Assembly: GCF_018143015.1 (NCBI RefSeq)
Contig: NC_054756.1
Coordinates: 19,427,361 to 19,491,360, forward strand
DNA length: 64,000 nt
Direction: 5' to 3'
DNA from: Lytechinus variegatus
Taxonomy: Eukaryota > Echinodermata > Echinoidea > Temnopleuroida > Toxopneustidae
The notes under the pieces are model-generated. The model did no database searches. It had not been told where the DNA came from and worked only from the letters and a program-made list of their open reading frames with translations. The position numbers were made by a program, and so were the translations under genes. Within the stretch, counting starts at the first letter, position 1, and every line of letters starts with the position of its first letter. Positions 1 to 25,138 of the stretch are shown piece after piece.

Positions 1-1091
1 ACATGGGGAAGGGGGGGGGTAGAGGGAGTTCGAAAACAATCGATAAAAACCAGTTCCCCAAAAAGGAATAGGAAACAAGACAAACCTACACGTAGTTAGA
101 TTTGATAATGAAAGAGAACTTGACGTCGAGAGTAAATTCCATTGCCAATAATGTTGATCGATTTCTTTCATTAATCCTCTTTCAATTTACGAGGAAAATT
201 AGGTGCATTCATTACAGAGCATGTAATAACTATAAGTCGTTATTTAGAACAGACCACTTTAGTTTGATAAAACACAAACAAACGCTTATAGTGAGCACAT
301 TACTACGAAACCTGAAGTGAGAGTAATAATTGGTCGTTTAAAATACTAATTAGCGAAGAGTGGTAAATTTGCTTGACCTTCATAATAGAATGTCATTATT
401 TGTATTAAAAAAAATAATGTCTTAATAGAGAAACCCCAGGGCATCAATTTGAAGCTGTTCACAATATACCGGGTGTAGTCAATTATTGTACATGTATTTA
501 TTATAAATGCCCACAATGTAGTTGTAATATTTATACCAAGTAGACGAGGGGGAAGGGGAGGGGCTTCATACCGAGACCTGTGAACTGCTCCCCCATTGTA
601 TTTAAATGCTGATATAAGGTTGATTAAATATTAATAGCCGAATTTGATACACACATACACACAAAGGTTAAATTTCTCATCACATGGGATTTCAATTCTT
701 ATTTAACCATCTAGAAGTGATAAATATTTTTTTTTCGTAATTATGGTATTGTAAAATAATACAATTATCATTACAAACGTACAACTAAATGAATATTCAT
801 CAATTTTTGACTTCCCATAATACTCAAACCAAACCATACCACTAACTTTGTTTTTTTTTTCTTTTTTTAGCCCTAAACCCCATCATTCCCCAATCCCCAG
901 CATTCAATCGTTGCAAAGTTAGAGCAATATATTCTGAACAGATGTAAATGGAGATAGGAATGTGTAGGATGTGAGAAAGGATGTTAATTGAGTTATTGAA
1001 AAGTTATCTGTTCATTAGATGTACTTATTTATACTATACCTCATTAATGGGTTTTATTATTTCTAATGATTTTATATTTTTTCCCCTGCAG
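1..1091. other. no gene recognised; probably intron of the membrane-protein gene
   Basis: AT-rich sequence without an open stretch that looks coding. Because the gene to the right starts with a juxtamembrane exon at 1092, this stretch is most simply an intron of that gene, with the ectodomain exons lying left of the window. A long pyrimidine run ending in AG near 870 could be a splice acceptor, but no exon with a compatible phase follows it. Confidence 0.4.
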
Positions 1092-12395
<11,304 letters not shown>

Positions 12396-12494
12396 AGTTG
12401 ATCATAACCCATTAATTCCCAATTTAAAATACACTGATAATGTACATCGGTACGGTTACTTAGCACGATGATAACAAGAATAATTGTTAGTATT

Positions 12495-12500
12495 AATAAA
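12495..12500 (+). terminator. poly(A) signal of the membrane-protein gene
   Basis: AATAAA lies 100 bases after the stop codon at 12395, the first such hexamer downstream on this strand. Confidence 0.4.
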
Positions 12501-15500
12501 ATTAAATGTGGTCTTTTTCTTATGAACTTAATGATTAAACAAGATTATTTTGAAGTGTAAATCTTAATGTGCTTTAAATGCAACATGAAAGGATCACCTC
12601 CTCCCTATGCAGTTTATCTTGGGATTTTTTTTTATAGACACCTTAAAGTAAGGTCGTAGACAAGATCAGGTAACCAAAACAAAACAAATCGTAATTGAAT
12701 CGTGACAATCATTTCCCGAAGAAATTAGCAATTGCAAGATATCTTAGCATTTCAACAAGCGTTCACGATTGTGTTCGATTTTGTAATATTATTTAGGTTT
12801 TATTACAATGAAGAAATAACACAAATGTGTTAGTAATAAAACATCATGTTATCAAAAGCCATTATCAGGAATAAAGATAACCTTTGAAAACAGACAAGAA
12901 TGTGAATAAATCAATGCAATGATATTCATTCACATCCGGAGGTGGTTGAATGTGAGCGATTTTCAAGAAAACCATTAAAACGAAGAGATTAACATAATAT
13001 CTATATCATACATTTAACCTTATCATTAAAAGTTAACCCAATATAGATTTAAATGGTGCACATATTAATATGATGCACCTTGTGATGTATATATTCTAGT
13101 AACAATAATACATTAATCAGTATATGTACGTAATGTTATGTATAAATTTTTCTGAAATATATCATGGACTTTCTTAATTTTTGATTATTTGTTAATTATT
13201 TTGATACAGGTTCTTACTGATCAACATTATATAATGTTTAGAGTAACCAAGCTAAATGTTTGCGTCTATATTATCTTTTTATAAAAGACGAATTCAGAAG
13301 AAATAATATGAAATGATGTATGCATTATTTTTTAGCCAAAATGAGATCATTTAGAATCGAATTTGCAAGGCTAAAGTTTTAATTGTTTATCTATTCAAAG
13401 TATCGGTAGTAAATGGTATTGGGTAATCATGGGCTGATCTGATCTGATGATATGTTTATATTACTTGCATATTTATATCAATTTTATTTGCATTTTAAAC
13501 TTTATTTTCTTATAAATGTGCCATTCAAAATTGTTGTATATGTATGCAAACTAAGTATGTCACGAATCTGAATATTGAACATGTTTTATGCGGGTATGCA
13601 TATCAAATCGAGAAATGATGCATAGGCCTATAATATATATATTGCTCAGTACTTAGAAATTATGTTTCATTACGCTCTCTTATCATAAAGTTCATGCATT
13701 TTTCAAGATTTTTTTTTTTCTAATTGGGCGTACCTTGGACCCGTTTCATAAACTTGGAATAGTAAAAAAAAATCATCCACAGTTATAAAAGCTACTAAAA
13801 TGATCCAATTTGATTGGCTGCTCGTAAACTTGTATCGTAAACGATACGAGACCCTAGTTTGTAAGTGGAAGAAACTATTGATTGAATGTTTCGCTTGCTT
13901 TAGGGGAGTTACACCGTGGCCATGACAAAGGTTTGATGACCAGGGCTGCAGCTCTGACTGGGGAGATGATGTCATCATGCAAGTTATCATGATGCATGTA
14001 TACAAGTGCATGGTTTGATCGTACTGTCAAGAGCTGCACATCGTGGCAGCACGGTAACCAGAACCAATGCTCCTTCTTTTACTCGTAGCATGGAGAGGAG
14101 TGGCACACATTGCATCGGGTACATGTTTTTTCACATACCATTGAGCCCAGGACGGTATTTTTAGATCAATCTTTACGTTTCTTTCTCATTATAGATTCAG
14201 CTTCATTTGTAGAAACTGCGAACGAAATGAATCGTCTGACAGTTCAATTCAAACAACCTCTTACTTTTTATCATTTCATTAATATATTTATACAAATCTT
14301 TAAAAAACACCAAAAAAAAATCACGATTATCAATTACTCGGTTGACAATTAAAAGTACCTTATTAATTCTGATCTATCAGCTGATATCACTCTCTAATTT
14401 GTTGAGTCTTAGGAACATTATGAAAATCTAATATTATTCAGGAGTCATTTATGATAGGTTTTATTGCATATGTGTGTATGTCACGAGTATTCAAGTAATT
14501 GGCTGTGGGTATTATTATGGTGCTTTTGTATTTCAAATTATAACCTGAGCTAGCGCATGTGTTACAACCGTGCTAAGTTTTGTTTCGAATTACAGGGTTA
14601 ATAATCTAGATACAATTAATTGCATATTCTAAGGTCTTTAAGTTTTTCCCCCAAATATTTTTTTATCCATTTGTTGTTTTTTTTTCTAATAATAAAGGTG
14701 ACTAAACCAACGCGCATGAAAAAAAATAAACATTCACATGATTACAACTTATGCACGATTGACATTGACTGAAATAAATCCGATAAGCTTGTCTTGCAGC
14801 GAACAGTTAAGTAAACGAACAATAAATAAAAGGGGGCCTGTGATAAGGAAATATTTTAAAAAAATTATAATAAAAATGAATTATCATTAAAACTGAATGA
14901 TGGAAGGTCTGTATTTGTTTAAATCAGTGTAATAAAATATTTTTTGTTTGATATTCCATGGACGCAGTTTCATGGATATATTTTCTAATTTATCGTAAAC
15001 CCAAATTACATTATATATACATGTACAATAAGAACTAGTTTCGTCACTTTTAGTGTTCACTTTATGAATTTTAGTCTGTCATGTACGTTTAACTACTTGG
15101 TTAAGAATAAGAATTCAGAGAAGTTTTCATCGACACATTTTTCTTATATTAATAATGCACCATTTGTATATTTGATTTATGGTATTCAAATAAATCTGTG
15201 TCATGATATCTTATCACAGTACTCTAGTACTTGGTCTTGCCAAAGTTTACAATGTAATGCTAAAAAAATAATGACGCGTACGTACTTGATTTGTCATATA
15301 GTAACTTTGGAATGATGGTTATTATTTATTCCTATTTCAATTATGCATTTCTGTAAGTCATTTGGGTGAGAAAATTCGCACATGTTAATGATGATTATGA
15401 TCCTGTAGAACTTGTTTACGTTGCACGTTGTATGTAAATTGCACGTCATTTCACAGACTACAGGTGTACACTAGTTTCCATAACACGACCCCCATTATTC

Positions 15501-16160
15501 CGACAACCCTGACGCGACTCCTACACCTCAATTTCCTATTCGCTTTTGTACACGCAACATTCTAATTCTTTGATTTGGTTTTATATGAATTTCACTTAAG
15601 TTCTGTATGTATTCTTTCAGTAGCAGAGGTGTGTTCGCATTGAATTTCTTTGGTTGGCGTTTATGCTTTATTATTCATTAACACGCACTCTATGTGCGCC
15701 AGGTGAGGTTCGGCTAGCTGCATGGTAGACCCAAAGAAGGCCAGTCTCTAACACCGAACTCGTCTTTCCTTCCGAACTCCCTTTTTAAGAACAGTTTTAA
15801 CATTCTAATAACAAATAAACATCGCATCTTTAACATTTTGTTTATCCATGAATCAAAATTCACACCCAGAAGTCTTATTATTCTTTCATTTTTTTCTAAT
15901 TTCTCCCGTTAAAAGACATTCGTTTTGAAGCAGATTTTTCTCTTTGTTCGTGCGATGAAAGACTCCCACCAGCAAAGAAGCATTGTATACCTAATATACT
16001 GTAGCATAAGCGTTAATTGGTCCCTAAACGCACTTCGTCCAATAAAATACAAATTCTGTAAATTGTATGTAAAGACAATTAATGTCAATTTTAATAAGGG
16101 TCTTAACACAGAATAGGAATGTTCCCTTGGGAAATAGGGTGTCAGAAAGTGGTGTCATCC
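12501..16160. other. intergenic, no gene recognised
   Basis: AT-rich spacer without convincing coding potential or splice-site patterns. Near 13735 the motif GGACCCGTTTCATAAACTTGG resembles the end of a MITE, but no inverted partner was found. Confidence 0.5.
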
Positions 16161-16317
16161 GGGTCCCGTAACACAAAGGTTAGCGATTGATTGCTAATTT
16201 CAAAGGACAATTCTGATTGGTTCATAGTCAGTCTACTTAGCAGATGCGCATGCAACCATGATTTTGATTGGTCATTTCATTTAGCGATTAATCGCTAACC
16301 TTTGTGTTACGGCACCC
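16161..16317. mobile_element. MITE with GGGTCCCGTAACACAAAGG ends
   Basis: About 157 bases with ~26-base terminal inverted repeats: left GGGTCCCGTAACACAAAGG, right the complement of GGGTGCCGTAACACAAAGG, both followed by TTAGCGATT. It has no coding capacity. It is the better-preserved relative of the element at 4216. Confidence 0.8.
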
Positions 16318-16557
16318 AGGAGTGTAGGAAAAAGAGTGGGGACATCAGATGGAAACGCTCGAAATGCAACGTTTTAAGACTGACTATCATAAGTATGTTA
16401 ATTTTGCGTGGAAGCCTGGCAAGGCAGGGTTATATTGCTCCATGTAACCAAGTAGACTGTAATTCGGAAGATGTTTATCTATTGAATAAAAATTCAAAAT
16501 ATAAATTGTCATGAATTCTATGCTTATTTATTATTGTCGGGTTTGAGCCAAGAACTT

Positions 16558-16800
16558 AAATAAGATTTAAAGATTCAAGATTTATTCATTCCATTCGATA
16601 AAAAGATACAATTTATACATACAAATTACAAGATTTATATATCCATACAAATTTACAAGATTTACATTTGAATACAATACAAAAACACAGAAATGGCATT
16701 GATTTCACATATACAGAAAAAATCAAATGGAATCGGGTCACTGCAAAAGTTCAAAAGAGACTTGAACTTGTCAACTTGTCAAGGCTGTGTCCCAAACTGG
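16558..16800 (-). repeat. LINE-type 3' tail fragment
   Basis: Read on the minus strand the block ends in GAATAAATCTTGAATCTT with short direct repeats, which resembles a non-LTR retrotransposon 3' end. No coding part remains, so the family is uncertain. Confidence 0.3.
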
Positions 16801-17689
16801 AATTAAACATTGTTGCAATGGATAGTTTAAGGTAAATAATTATAAAAACAATATAAAAATAAGGAATTTTACAAAATAAACATAAAGTGAAGTGAAGAGG
16901 GAGTAAAAAGTTGAATTATCATCGTATGAAAAAGTCTATAAATAGGAAATTAGACTTTAATTTTCTTTTTCAACCATTGCAATTTCTAGTTTGACGTATC
17001 TCTTGAGGAAGTACATTCTTCAACAAAAGAAACTCATAGATCACTGAAATATACTTTTAACTTCCCTTTTTAATCAAGGACTTGTGGAATCTCATCACGT
17101 TTAACACTTATCCAAACAATCCAAAACCAAACAATCTCAAATTGGTTGCACACCGAATATCAAATCAATTTAATATCAAATTATACAAACTTCCAATGGA
17201 TCAAATTGTTCAAATGATAAACATCATATTAATAGTGCATCAACTTTCTCGAAAGAGCAGATTTCAGATCAATCAAGTATCACACGTATCACAGTATAAA
17301 AATGCAAAAGATTACTAATGCCTATATGCATTCTGGCCAATATACCCCATTTACAAGTCAATTGTATTCATGAGTGTCTGTTAAATTCAGTTACGAGGTC
17401 CCAGACGGCGCATTCATGAACATGGTTGAAACTTAGGAAGTGTAATTTCAGAAACAAACGGTTGTCACCAACTCCATAAGGTTTGTCTACAAAGATGTTG
17501 ATGAAAACTATCACAAGCATACATCACCTAATAATGACTTCATCAAACCTAGGGAAGGCATTGAGGACTGATGACTAAAGAATTAGTAGGGTTCGGCCAT
17601 GATATACACGAGAACGCGGTCTTAGAAATCGCCCAGTTGACTTTCAGGTTTGGAGCGGTGGCCCAGGCGTTAGCAACTGTCACCAAGTC

Positions 17690-18240
17690 CCGGGGGGGGG
17701 CACTTCCATTCACGAGTGGATACCATGCGCGACCATGGGTTCTCGAAAAGCACCCTAAACACGTAATTTCCATATTCTGAAAATGCACCCCTTAACAAGT
17801 ATTGGCGTGTGAAACCCTACCCTTAACAAGTATTGGAAACAAAACCGTTCTTGGCAAAAATTCCTTAAAATGAACCCTTAAACAAGAACAGGAATGTTTT
17901 ATTGTTACGGGTCCTTCGGTCGTCGGCTTTACCTTATTTGGTTTAGTACGACCCCACCTTCTACACCTCTACCGAATCGAGCTCTAAACATGAAGTGTTG
18001 GGGCAAAAAGGACATCCTTTATAAAAAAAATAATTTTGTTTTATCATCCCTGCAAATTCGACCCTTAACATGTAATTTTCCTAGTGAAATAGATACCTTT
18101 TTTTCATTATTTTTGTGTTTTTTACACCCTTTAAACGTTACGTACGTAACGTGCCCTATCGTGAAAAAGACACCATTTTTACGTGTTTTTGGGGTCGTGC
18201 ATGGTATCCACTCGTCAATGTAAGTGGCCCCCCCCCCCCC
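17690..18240. mobile_element. unclassified inverted-repeat element with G/C-run ends
   Basis: The left end (G run, then CACTTCCATTCACGAGTGG and ATACCATGC) matches the complement of the right end (GCATGGTATCCACTCG, then a C run) over about 45 bases. Inside are degenerate repeats of the form CCCTTAACAAGTATTGG. It is non-coding. The element at 31770 has the same architecture. Confidence 0.6.
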
Positions 18241-18266
18241 ACTAAGTACATCCACAAAGAAGGAGC

Positions 18267-18954
18267 TTAACCCTTAATTGACTGGGCTATTTCGATGCCT
18301 AAGAATACTGAATCAGCCCCCCCCCCCATGAACTCGGCCATCGATCGCAACGAAAATTGGCACACGCGTTACCCAGCATGGCATTATCTGCAAAACTATA
18401 ACATGAAATTCTGCAAAAAATCTCATGTCTCATTAATTGTGCTAATTTATGCGTAAAATCTTAAGTTTGCTCTAATTAATGAAATAATAATAACTAGCAT
18501 TTAGTACGCTCTCCATAGTTAACTATATCACAGCGTTTACAAACGAGTTCAAAACAAGAGTACATAATAATTACAATAAAAATACATTCAAAAGAAATTA
18601 ATCGGAAAAGAGGTATGTTTTTAGAAGTTTCTTGAATTGATCTGAAATGCTAATTTTTGTTTCACATACTTTAGATAGACATCTGATCAAATTTATTCAA
18701 AAAAAAACATCACATTTATTTTCTTATTACAAATTCACGTTTTTGAGTAATTTTGGGTCTGCATGCACTTACGAAATGTTGTGTAATTTCGGAACCGCGT
18801 ACCCGGAGGTCAGAATTTTTGGTCTCAAAAGTTGCGCCAGACTTGAAGGTAAAAAGTCAGCAAGTGACGCGGTCAAAAAAATTCGCGCGGCGGATTTATC
18901 GCGAAAAATGTTGAGGGGGGCTGAATCAGCCCCCCGGTCTTTTTAGGGTTAAGT
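18267..18954. mobile_element. inverted-repeat element with CTTAACCCT ends
   Basis: The left end CTTAACCCTTAATTGACTGG and the right end CTTTTTAGGGTTAAG are inverted relatives, each followed inward by a CTGAATCAGCCCCCC box. The internal 600 bases are AT-rich and non-coding. Related ends occur at 49974-50115 and 62310. Confidence 0.5.
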
Positions 18955-19784
18955 CCCCTGCCGTTTCACTAAGGTAGCAGACGATCAATTACAATTTCTA
19001 ATGTTGCTGCCACAAAGAAAAGGGCCTCACACAGGCGTCTCCAGTGTCAAGCCAAGACTCAAAGGGCGTGGCCGACGTCGAGACAATATCCTTACTCCTC
19101 AGTATAAGAGCTAACTGTACACCATAACCGATGCTTGCGTGTAACAGTAACCATTCCTTTTATAAATCTCAGTATTCATCATAATACAACAGGATATTAC
19201 TTATCATTCCATAGTAATGACTATTCATAATACATTTTAACAACAAAATATTTTATCCACTGCAAATAAGGACAAATTGAAAATAATCCAGTGAATTAAG
19301 ATTTCAATATTCAAAATACAAATTTCAAATAGCATTTGTATTATTACTCTCTAACCTGTCCATCCTTCAATTGAATTGGAAGAAATGTAAGGGTATAAAT
19401 TCAACTTACAACTTGAATTGTGAAATAGGCCAAAAAGGAAGACACAGGTCCTCTCTCCAAAAGTCAGTGCTTGCCCAAGCTATACAAGAAAGGCAACCCT
19501 TCACACTATCTCCACACATCAGCTCACACACTTCCATTCATAATCGTTCAAGCCAACGCAGTTTCTATACAGGTTAATTTGCATATCAAGTCAAACTGTA
19601 GCTAATCCTAAGTTGGGCCTGCAATAAAGGAATCAAGAATGCTAATAGGTTAACTAGCAAAAGAACTAAGGGATATCTGTCAAAGAAAGAAATTATTCAC
19701 ACCTGACAATTATGATGTTACGCAAATTATGTCAGGAATCTTAGTATTCCATTTATCTTGTGACATCTGTGGTTAAGTCAAAGG
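18955..19784. other. no gene recognised
   Basis: AT-rich spacer between two mobile elements; nothing coding or repetitive stood out. Confidence 0.4.
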
Positions 19785-20065
19785 TATAGTAATCGGTAAG
19801 ATTACATTGTAGGGCAGGAGACCCTGCCCCTGATTCCCCTGTTTCCCCCGATCAATAGCCCTTGCTGCCCAGTCAGCCGTAGGCCCGGCAGCCCCGTATA
19901 TAAAGAGCTGCCACGCCGGGCCACGGAAGAGACCATTTCAAGAGACCATTTACTGAGACCACTACAACTGAGATTATACCAGAGATTTAGAGCTACAAGG
20001 AACTTCATCGTCGGATACCGGTGATGTCTCTCGTCTCTACTACCAAGGTAAGCAGGATTACCTTA
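19785..20065 (+). repeat. left LTR
   Basis: Contains a TATA box (TATATAAAG, 19897-19905), then GAGACC-rich sequence, a short ATG-led stretch (MSLVSTTK) and a strong splice donor CCAAG|GTAAGC at 20047. The LTR thus carries a promoter, a short first exon and a donor. Confidence 0.65.
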
Positions 20066-21046
20066 TTGGCGCTGCGTCTACATCGAAACTGCGCTATTTA
20101 ATAACATTTTTTTAGCTCGGTTATCGAGTATTTTGTGAATTTGAGAATTTCTTATATTTGCATGTCCGTGTATATGTCACCGCGCTGCCGTGTGTCCAAT
20201 TATCGGACACGTCAACGCGCCGCCGTGTGTTCAGTTATCGGACACGTAAATCCGCAGACATATACGAGCTGCATTTTGATCATTTTGATTGATATTATTG
20301 TATGTTCACTGAGATTTAATTAGGATTGAAGCTATTTTCTCGTAAAGTAGGTGCTATTTTGCCGATAAACATAAGTATTTTCGTAGCGTAGGCCGTAATT
20401 GTTTAACTTTTCGCGCTGTGCTGCACTGCTATTTTTACATGTGCAGAACTGCATAGAGCTGCACAACGCCGTATCGTACGAGTTTAATTTTAGCTTTCAG
20501 ATAAAGCAAAGTAATTGTTTTAGGGATCAATTTTTAGTATTTTTCCGTGGAAAATAATAAGTTTGAAGGTTATTTGGAGCTCATTTTGATTTTGGGTGTG
20601 GCATTTCCTGGTGAGAGGGATCGCCGTGCAGGTCATTGACCAAATATTTTCTATTGTGCTCTCGCCCGCTCCTTCCAATTCATAAATTCCAACACGCGTT
20701 TCTGGCGCGAATCTGCTTTTGTTTTTGAAATTCCTGAACGTATTTGTTACATCGGAGTTTTCAATTATCAATTCTAATTTATTTTCCAAGCTGAATTTTC
20801 TCCTCCTTTCTTGGAATCTTCTCTCTTTTTAATCAACAGAGGGAGCAGATTTCCAAGACATAGGGGCTAGTAATTAGTTTTCGATTTAACATTTTTCCCC
20901 CAAAATTCAAACCTCCGTTAGCGCTTGCAAAAGATAAAAGGAAGGGAGTGGAGTGAATTAGGATTATCTTTATTTCGATAGGTTTTTTCCGTGGAGTGAG
21001 TTAAAATTATATTTATTTAGATAGGTCTTTTAATGGAATTAGCCTT

Positions 21047-21300
21047 CAATTGACTGTTCAGATTTTAGATTGTGGATTTGCCCCTGTAAATTCAAGGTTG
21101 GGCATCTCACACTAGCCGGATTTGAAAGTGACTTCTTTATTGATTAGCAGGCTCTTACCGAATTTATTCGGTTGTTATCAATTGACTGTTCAGATTTTAG
21201 ATTGTGGATTTGCCCCTGTAAATTCAAGGTTGGGCATCTCACACTAGCCGGATTTGAAAGTGACTTCTTTATTGATTAGCAGGCTCTTACCGAATTTATT
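21047..21300 (+). repeat. exact 122-bp tandem duplication
   Basis: The 122 bases at 21047-21168 recur without a difference at 21179-21300, separated by 10 bases. It lies in the long non-coding leader of the LTR element and must be very recent. Confidence 0.9.
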
Positions 21301-22659
21301 AAGCTTTCCCCTAATTAAAAGATAAATATTAATAGTTTGGGGTTTGTTTAATATTAATTATTGTTTCACTGTTTGAACTTGTTAGTAAATTTAATACTTT
21401 AAATTTTGTAGTTGCCTCCCTACATGAAGATAGTCGTGGGCTCCTCTAATTAGCAGGTTTAACCAGTTAGCAATTTTTATTATTTATTTGCTTCAACAGG
21501 AGATTGCATTCGGAATTTAAGGTTTTGTCCACTGGATTATTAAAACATATTAGCTTGATTAAAGCGTATTTTCAGCTTGGACTTGCCTTAATTTCTTATT
21601 GTTAATTCCTGTGGTGGCAAAGAACACCATCTTATATTAGAAGTTTCTATTTTTAGTGTTGAAGCTAGATAATCCTGACTTCTTTTTCACCTTTTTGGCG
21701 ATTGTCATTATAATTCTTGGGTGTTTAATAAGTCAACGTTGGGGATTATTTGGTTTTTCATACCTTTATATTTAATTGCTTGATTCCCTTCATCTCACTC
21801 CCTCGCTCCAAGTAATATTTCATTGGAATTATTGTAGCCATTGAAATTATCTATTAAGGTTAACCAAGGAAATATTTAGGATTTATTGCAGCGATTACTT
21901 GTTTGTTTCTTGGATTTCAGGATCATCATCATTGAAAATAAAATTCTGAAACTCAAGAATTTGACATAATTTGTTATTGCTGCACTGTTAAGAGAATTTT
22001 GCAGCAGTAAAGAATTTCAGTACCAATAAGAATTTACCTCTTGCATAACAGTTTATTTTTATTTGTTATACAGTCAAGTAGACTGAGTGTTCTTTTAGTT
22101 TAGTTGGTGAAAGAACGCCTGAATCAAAGCCAAGTGGGCTAATTGAAGTTGTTTAGTTCAATTAATTATTGTCTGTTGACAAGCAAGAGTTCCTTGTCAA
22201 TCGATACTTGTATAACTTGTAAATAAATATAGTTCGTGCACTTTCCAAGAACAAAGAGGCGTTCAAGTTATTTTTAGTGCAAGAACTTACATCATACATA
22301 AATTCGTAATTGGTGCATGAACATATCAATTTGTAAATAAAGCATAGTAGCATACACATTGATATTTCTTTAATTTGCATTTTGTGCGAGCGGAATCCTG
22401 AAATTACTCAGTATTCCGAGTGCAGATCTATATTACTATTAGTATTCAACTGTTTTCATTGTAAATATTTTCACATCGTAGTTAAGACTTGTGTATGCAA
22501 CTTGACAGCGCTGAGTACACTTAGCGTTTATTTGAATTGCGTGCTTTATTTATTGCCCCAATTTTGCTGATCGTATTACCAGGTCAGTAATTGGCTTTAG
22601 CTACGCGAATTGCGTAAAGTCAAGCATTCTGATTGTTTTGTGCACTCAAATTTTCAAGT

Positions 22660-22830
22660 TGGGTACAGGTCATACCATATACAATTTGCGGCTTGTACTT
22701 TCTTATTTAACTTGCAAATTGATTTGTGACTTGTATCTTACAATTCGCAAATCCGGTTGCGACTTGTATTCTTACAATTCGCAACGTATCTTGCGACTTG
22801 TAGGTTGAATATTTACAATTTGCAGCTTGT
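22660..22830 (+). repeat. short repeats of GCAA / CTTGCGACTTGTA type
   Basis: Four to five diverged copies of ACAATTCGCAA and GCGACTTGTA alternate in the leader of the LTR element, just upstream of its coding region. Confidence 0.5.
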
Positions 22831-22994
22831 TTATAAGAATCTGTTGTAATACTTAGTATTAATTCGTAGGTGAATTAGTAATTGTAATATATAGATATAT
22901 TTTGTACAAGTTATCGCCAAGAGACTTCGGTAATATTTCATTGTCCCACCTCCTGTTGAACTTTTTGGAATACAAGTTTAAACATTAAAATAAC

Positions 22995-25138
22995 ATGCAT
23001 AGGTCAAGGGACTATGACCATTACCATTCAAGTTCCTCCAGCGATGATTCCTCCCATATGTCAGATAAGTATCATCATCGCTGGTGGAATGAACGTGAAG
23101 TCTCAAGTAGATATGATAATTATTCAGATTCCCCTGAAAGGAGGAATTCTAGAGATGTAAAAAGAAGGTCGATGGAAGATCATGATATTTCCCCTCAACG
23201 TTCACGGCATTACCGCAACGCTCATTGCGATGCAGTAAGTCATGACAACGGCCAAGGGGAAAAACCCAAGGCTAACAGAACTAGGGATAACCTTGACAGA
23301 TCCCATTCGCGCCACAATCGGAGAGATCGCTCCATTTCCCCACGGCATGATTACAGGGGAGATGATTATTCTAGCGAGACTCCATTGCGGGGCGAATGCG
23401 ATCGTCATCAATATGATTCAAAGGGTGATCGTTATGAGTCTTCCCCTCGTCGCAGTAATAGACCGCATTACGAATCCCCATCAAGATACAGGGATGATTA
23501 TTATTACGACAGTCATTACAATTCTCCATTGCGAGACAGGGATTTTTACCATTATTGTGATTACCCAAGTGATCACGATCATTCTCCTCCACGTCGTGGG
23601 AGACGTTACGAATCCTCACCCCACTCTTATCGGGATGATTATGATTGTGATCGTAACGAATCTCCAATCCGGCGTTGGGGCGATGATCGTGAATCACATT
23701 CGCCTAGGTATCGAAACAAACATAGATCTCCATCACCTTCTGAAGAAAGACGGAGGGGTGAAGAATATAGGCGGGATCCCCGAGAGAATCATTTTATGAT
23801 TCAAGGATGCGAGGATGGGATACTCGTTTCTCTTCACCTGTTCGTCGTTCTCGATCACGATATGAAGAGCGGAAGGATGACGGGCATAGTTGGTATCTTC
23901 TTGGCGAATCATTTTCTGATTCTTCCAGGCAGGATGCTTCCTCCCCTTCATCCATCCGTTACTCAGAAAGGAAGGGTAAAGGCCAAAGGCAGTCTTCCCC
24001 TCGAGGATCGTTTTCTGATCCTCACCGGTGGAACACTCCCTCTCCTTCGCCCGTCCATTCTCGAGTAAGCACAGAGCACCCTAGCACATCTCATTCCCGA
24101 GTACGGAAGAATGAAGGACACCATGGTTCACCCCCTCGATCCTTTTATGATAATCAGTATGATCAAAGGCGTGAGACTCGGTCCCCTTCATCTTCTCGTC
24201 CTTCAAACAGCAATGGGTACTCAAGGGCTTCTTCATCTTCTGAAGAATGGGCAGTCGAAGACTGTAAACGGTTAACCCCGCAATCACCTCATGAGCGTTT
24301 GAGGGATACTCGTTCCCCTTCATCTGCCCATCTTCAGGGAATTAGTAATGGATACCAGAGTGATGTGAGTAGTGGTGTCAGCTCAGTGGCAACCTCAAAA
24401 CCAAAGCAAACATGTCAAAGAGCAAAACCTTTGCCCTCTGTTACACACACCTCCTCACTCAAGCAGATCAGGGCAACCCCAGGTTCATTAGGATATAAGG
24501 GACTGAGTGGGGAAAACAAACAATTTCCCCCTCCCTCTGAAGCTCTAACTAAACAGTCTGGTTCATTAGAATATAAGCATGATAAGGGACCAAGCGGGGA
24601 AAACGAACAACTTCCCCCTCCCTCAGAAGCTCATTCTAAACAGTCAGAAATACTTGAAAAAGTTAGTGCTCATTCTATCAATCATAGGTTAATTGAAAAT
24701 CGAGTTACTCTTTTGGAATACAAGATGGACTTTGTGCTTCATCGCCTTAAAGCACTTGACGCACTAGAATCATCTGTCGAATACCTGACAGCCAAAATAG
24801 AGCAACTAACTTCAGAAAGGAGTACAATACAAGAACCTAGCATGGGTAACCCTAAGGGTCCTCCTGAGGCTGCTAAGAATCAGACTTCTTCCATGGACTT
24901 AACGGAACCTGTGATTTTGGTGCAATCAACACCAGGTCAAAGTGTCTGTTGCCATGGAAATGAAAAGCCTGGTCCTTTTGAGCCCAAGACCCTGCTTAAT
25001 GAATCGGTATCCATTACATCTGAACAAAGTCAGGGAAACGATCTGGGATCGGAGGAGTGGGTCCGACCGCGATCCCAATTTGTAAGGACCAACCCTCTCC
25101 CCCTGTTTCAAAGTCGCCAAAGATCACAACTATCATAA
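22995..25138 (+). CDS. Ser/Arg-rich protein region of the LTR element (fossil)
   Basis: The first ATG after the long leader opens a region rich in Ser, Arg, Asp, Tyr and His with many RS, SPRR and RYRDD motifs, resembling the RS domains of splicing factors. The later part becomes Ser/Pro-rich. It contains a heptad-like stretch around 24650-24830 (leucines spaced as in LEYKMDFVLHRLKALDALE), probably a coiled coil. No zinc knuckle, protease or reverse transcriptase motif is visible. By position it could stand in for gag, or it could be a captured host sequence. The region is not open in one frame throughout; about one break. Confidence 0.5.

Noticed and set aside
871-950. Possible exon after a long pyrimidine tract and AG at about 870
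   Set aside because: No donor with a phase compatible with the exon at 1092; the frame closes quickly.
13703-14011. 102-codon minus-strand open frame
   Set aside because: No domain or splice support; it overlaps a MITE-end-like motif near 13735.
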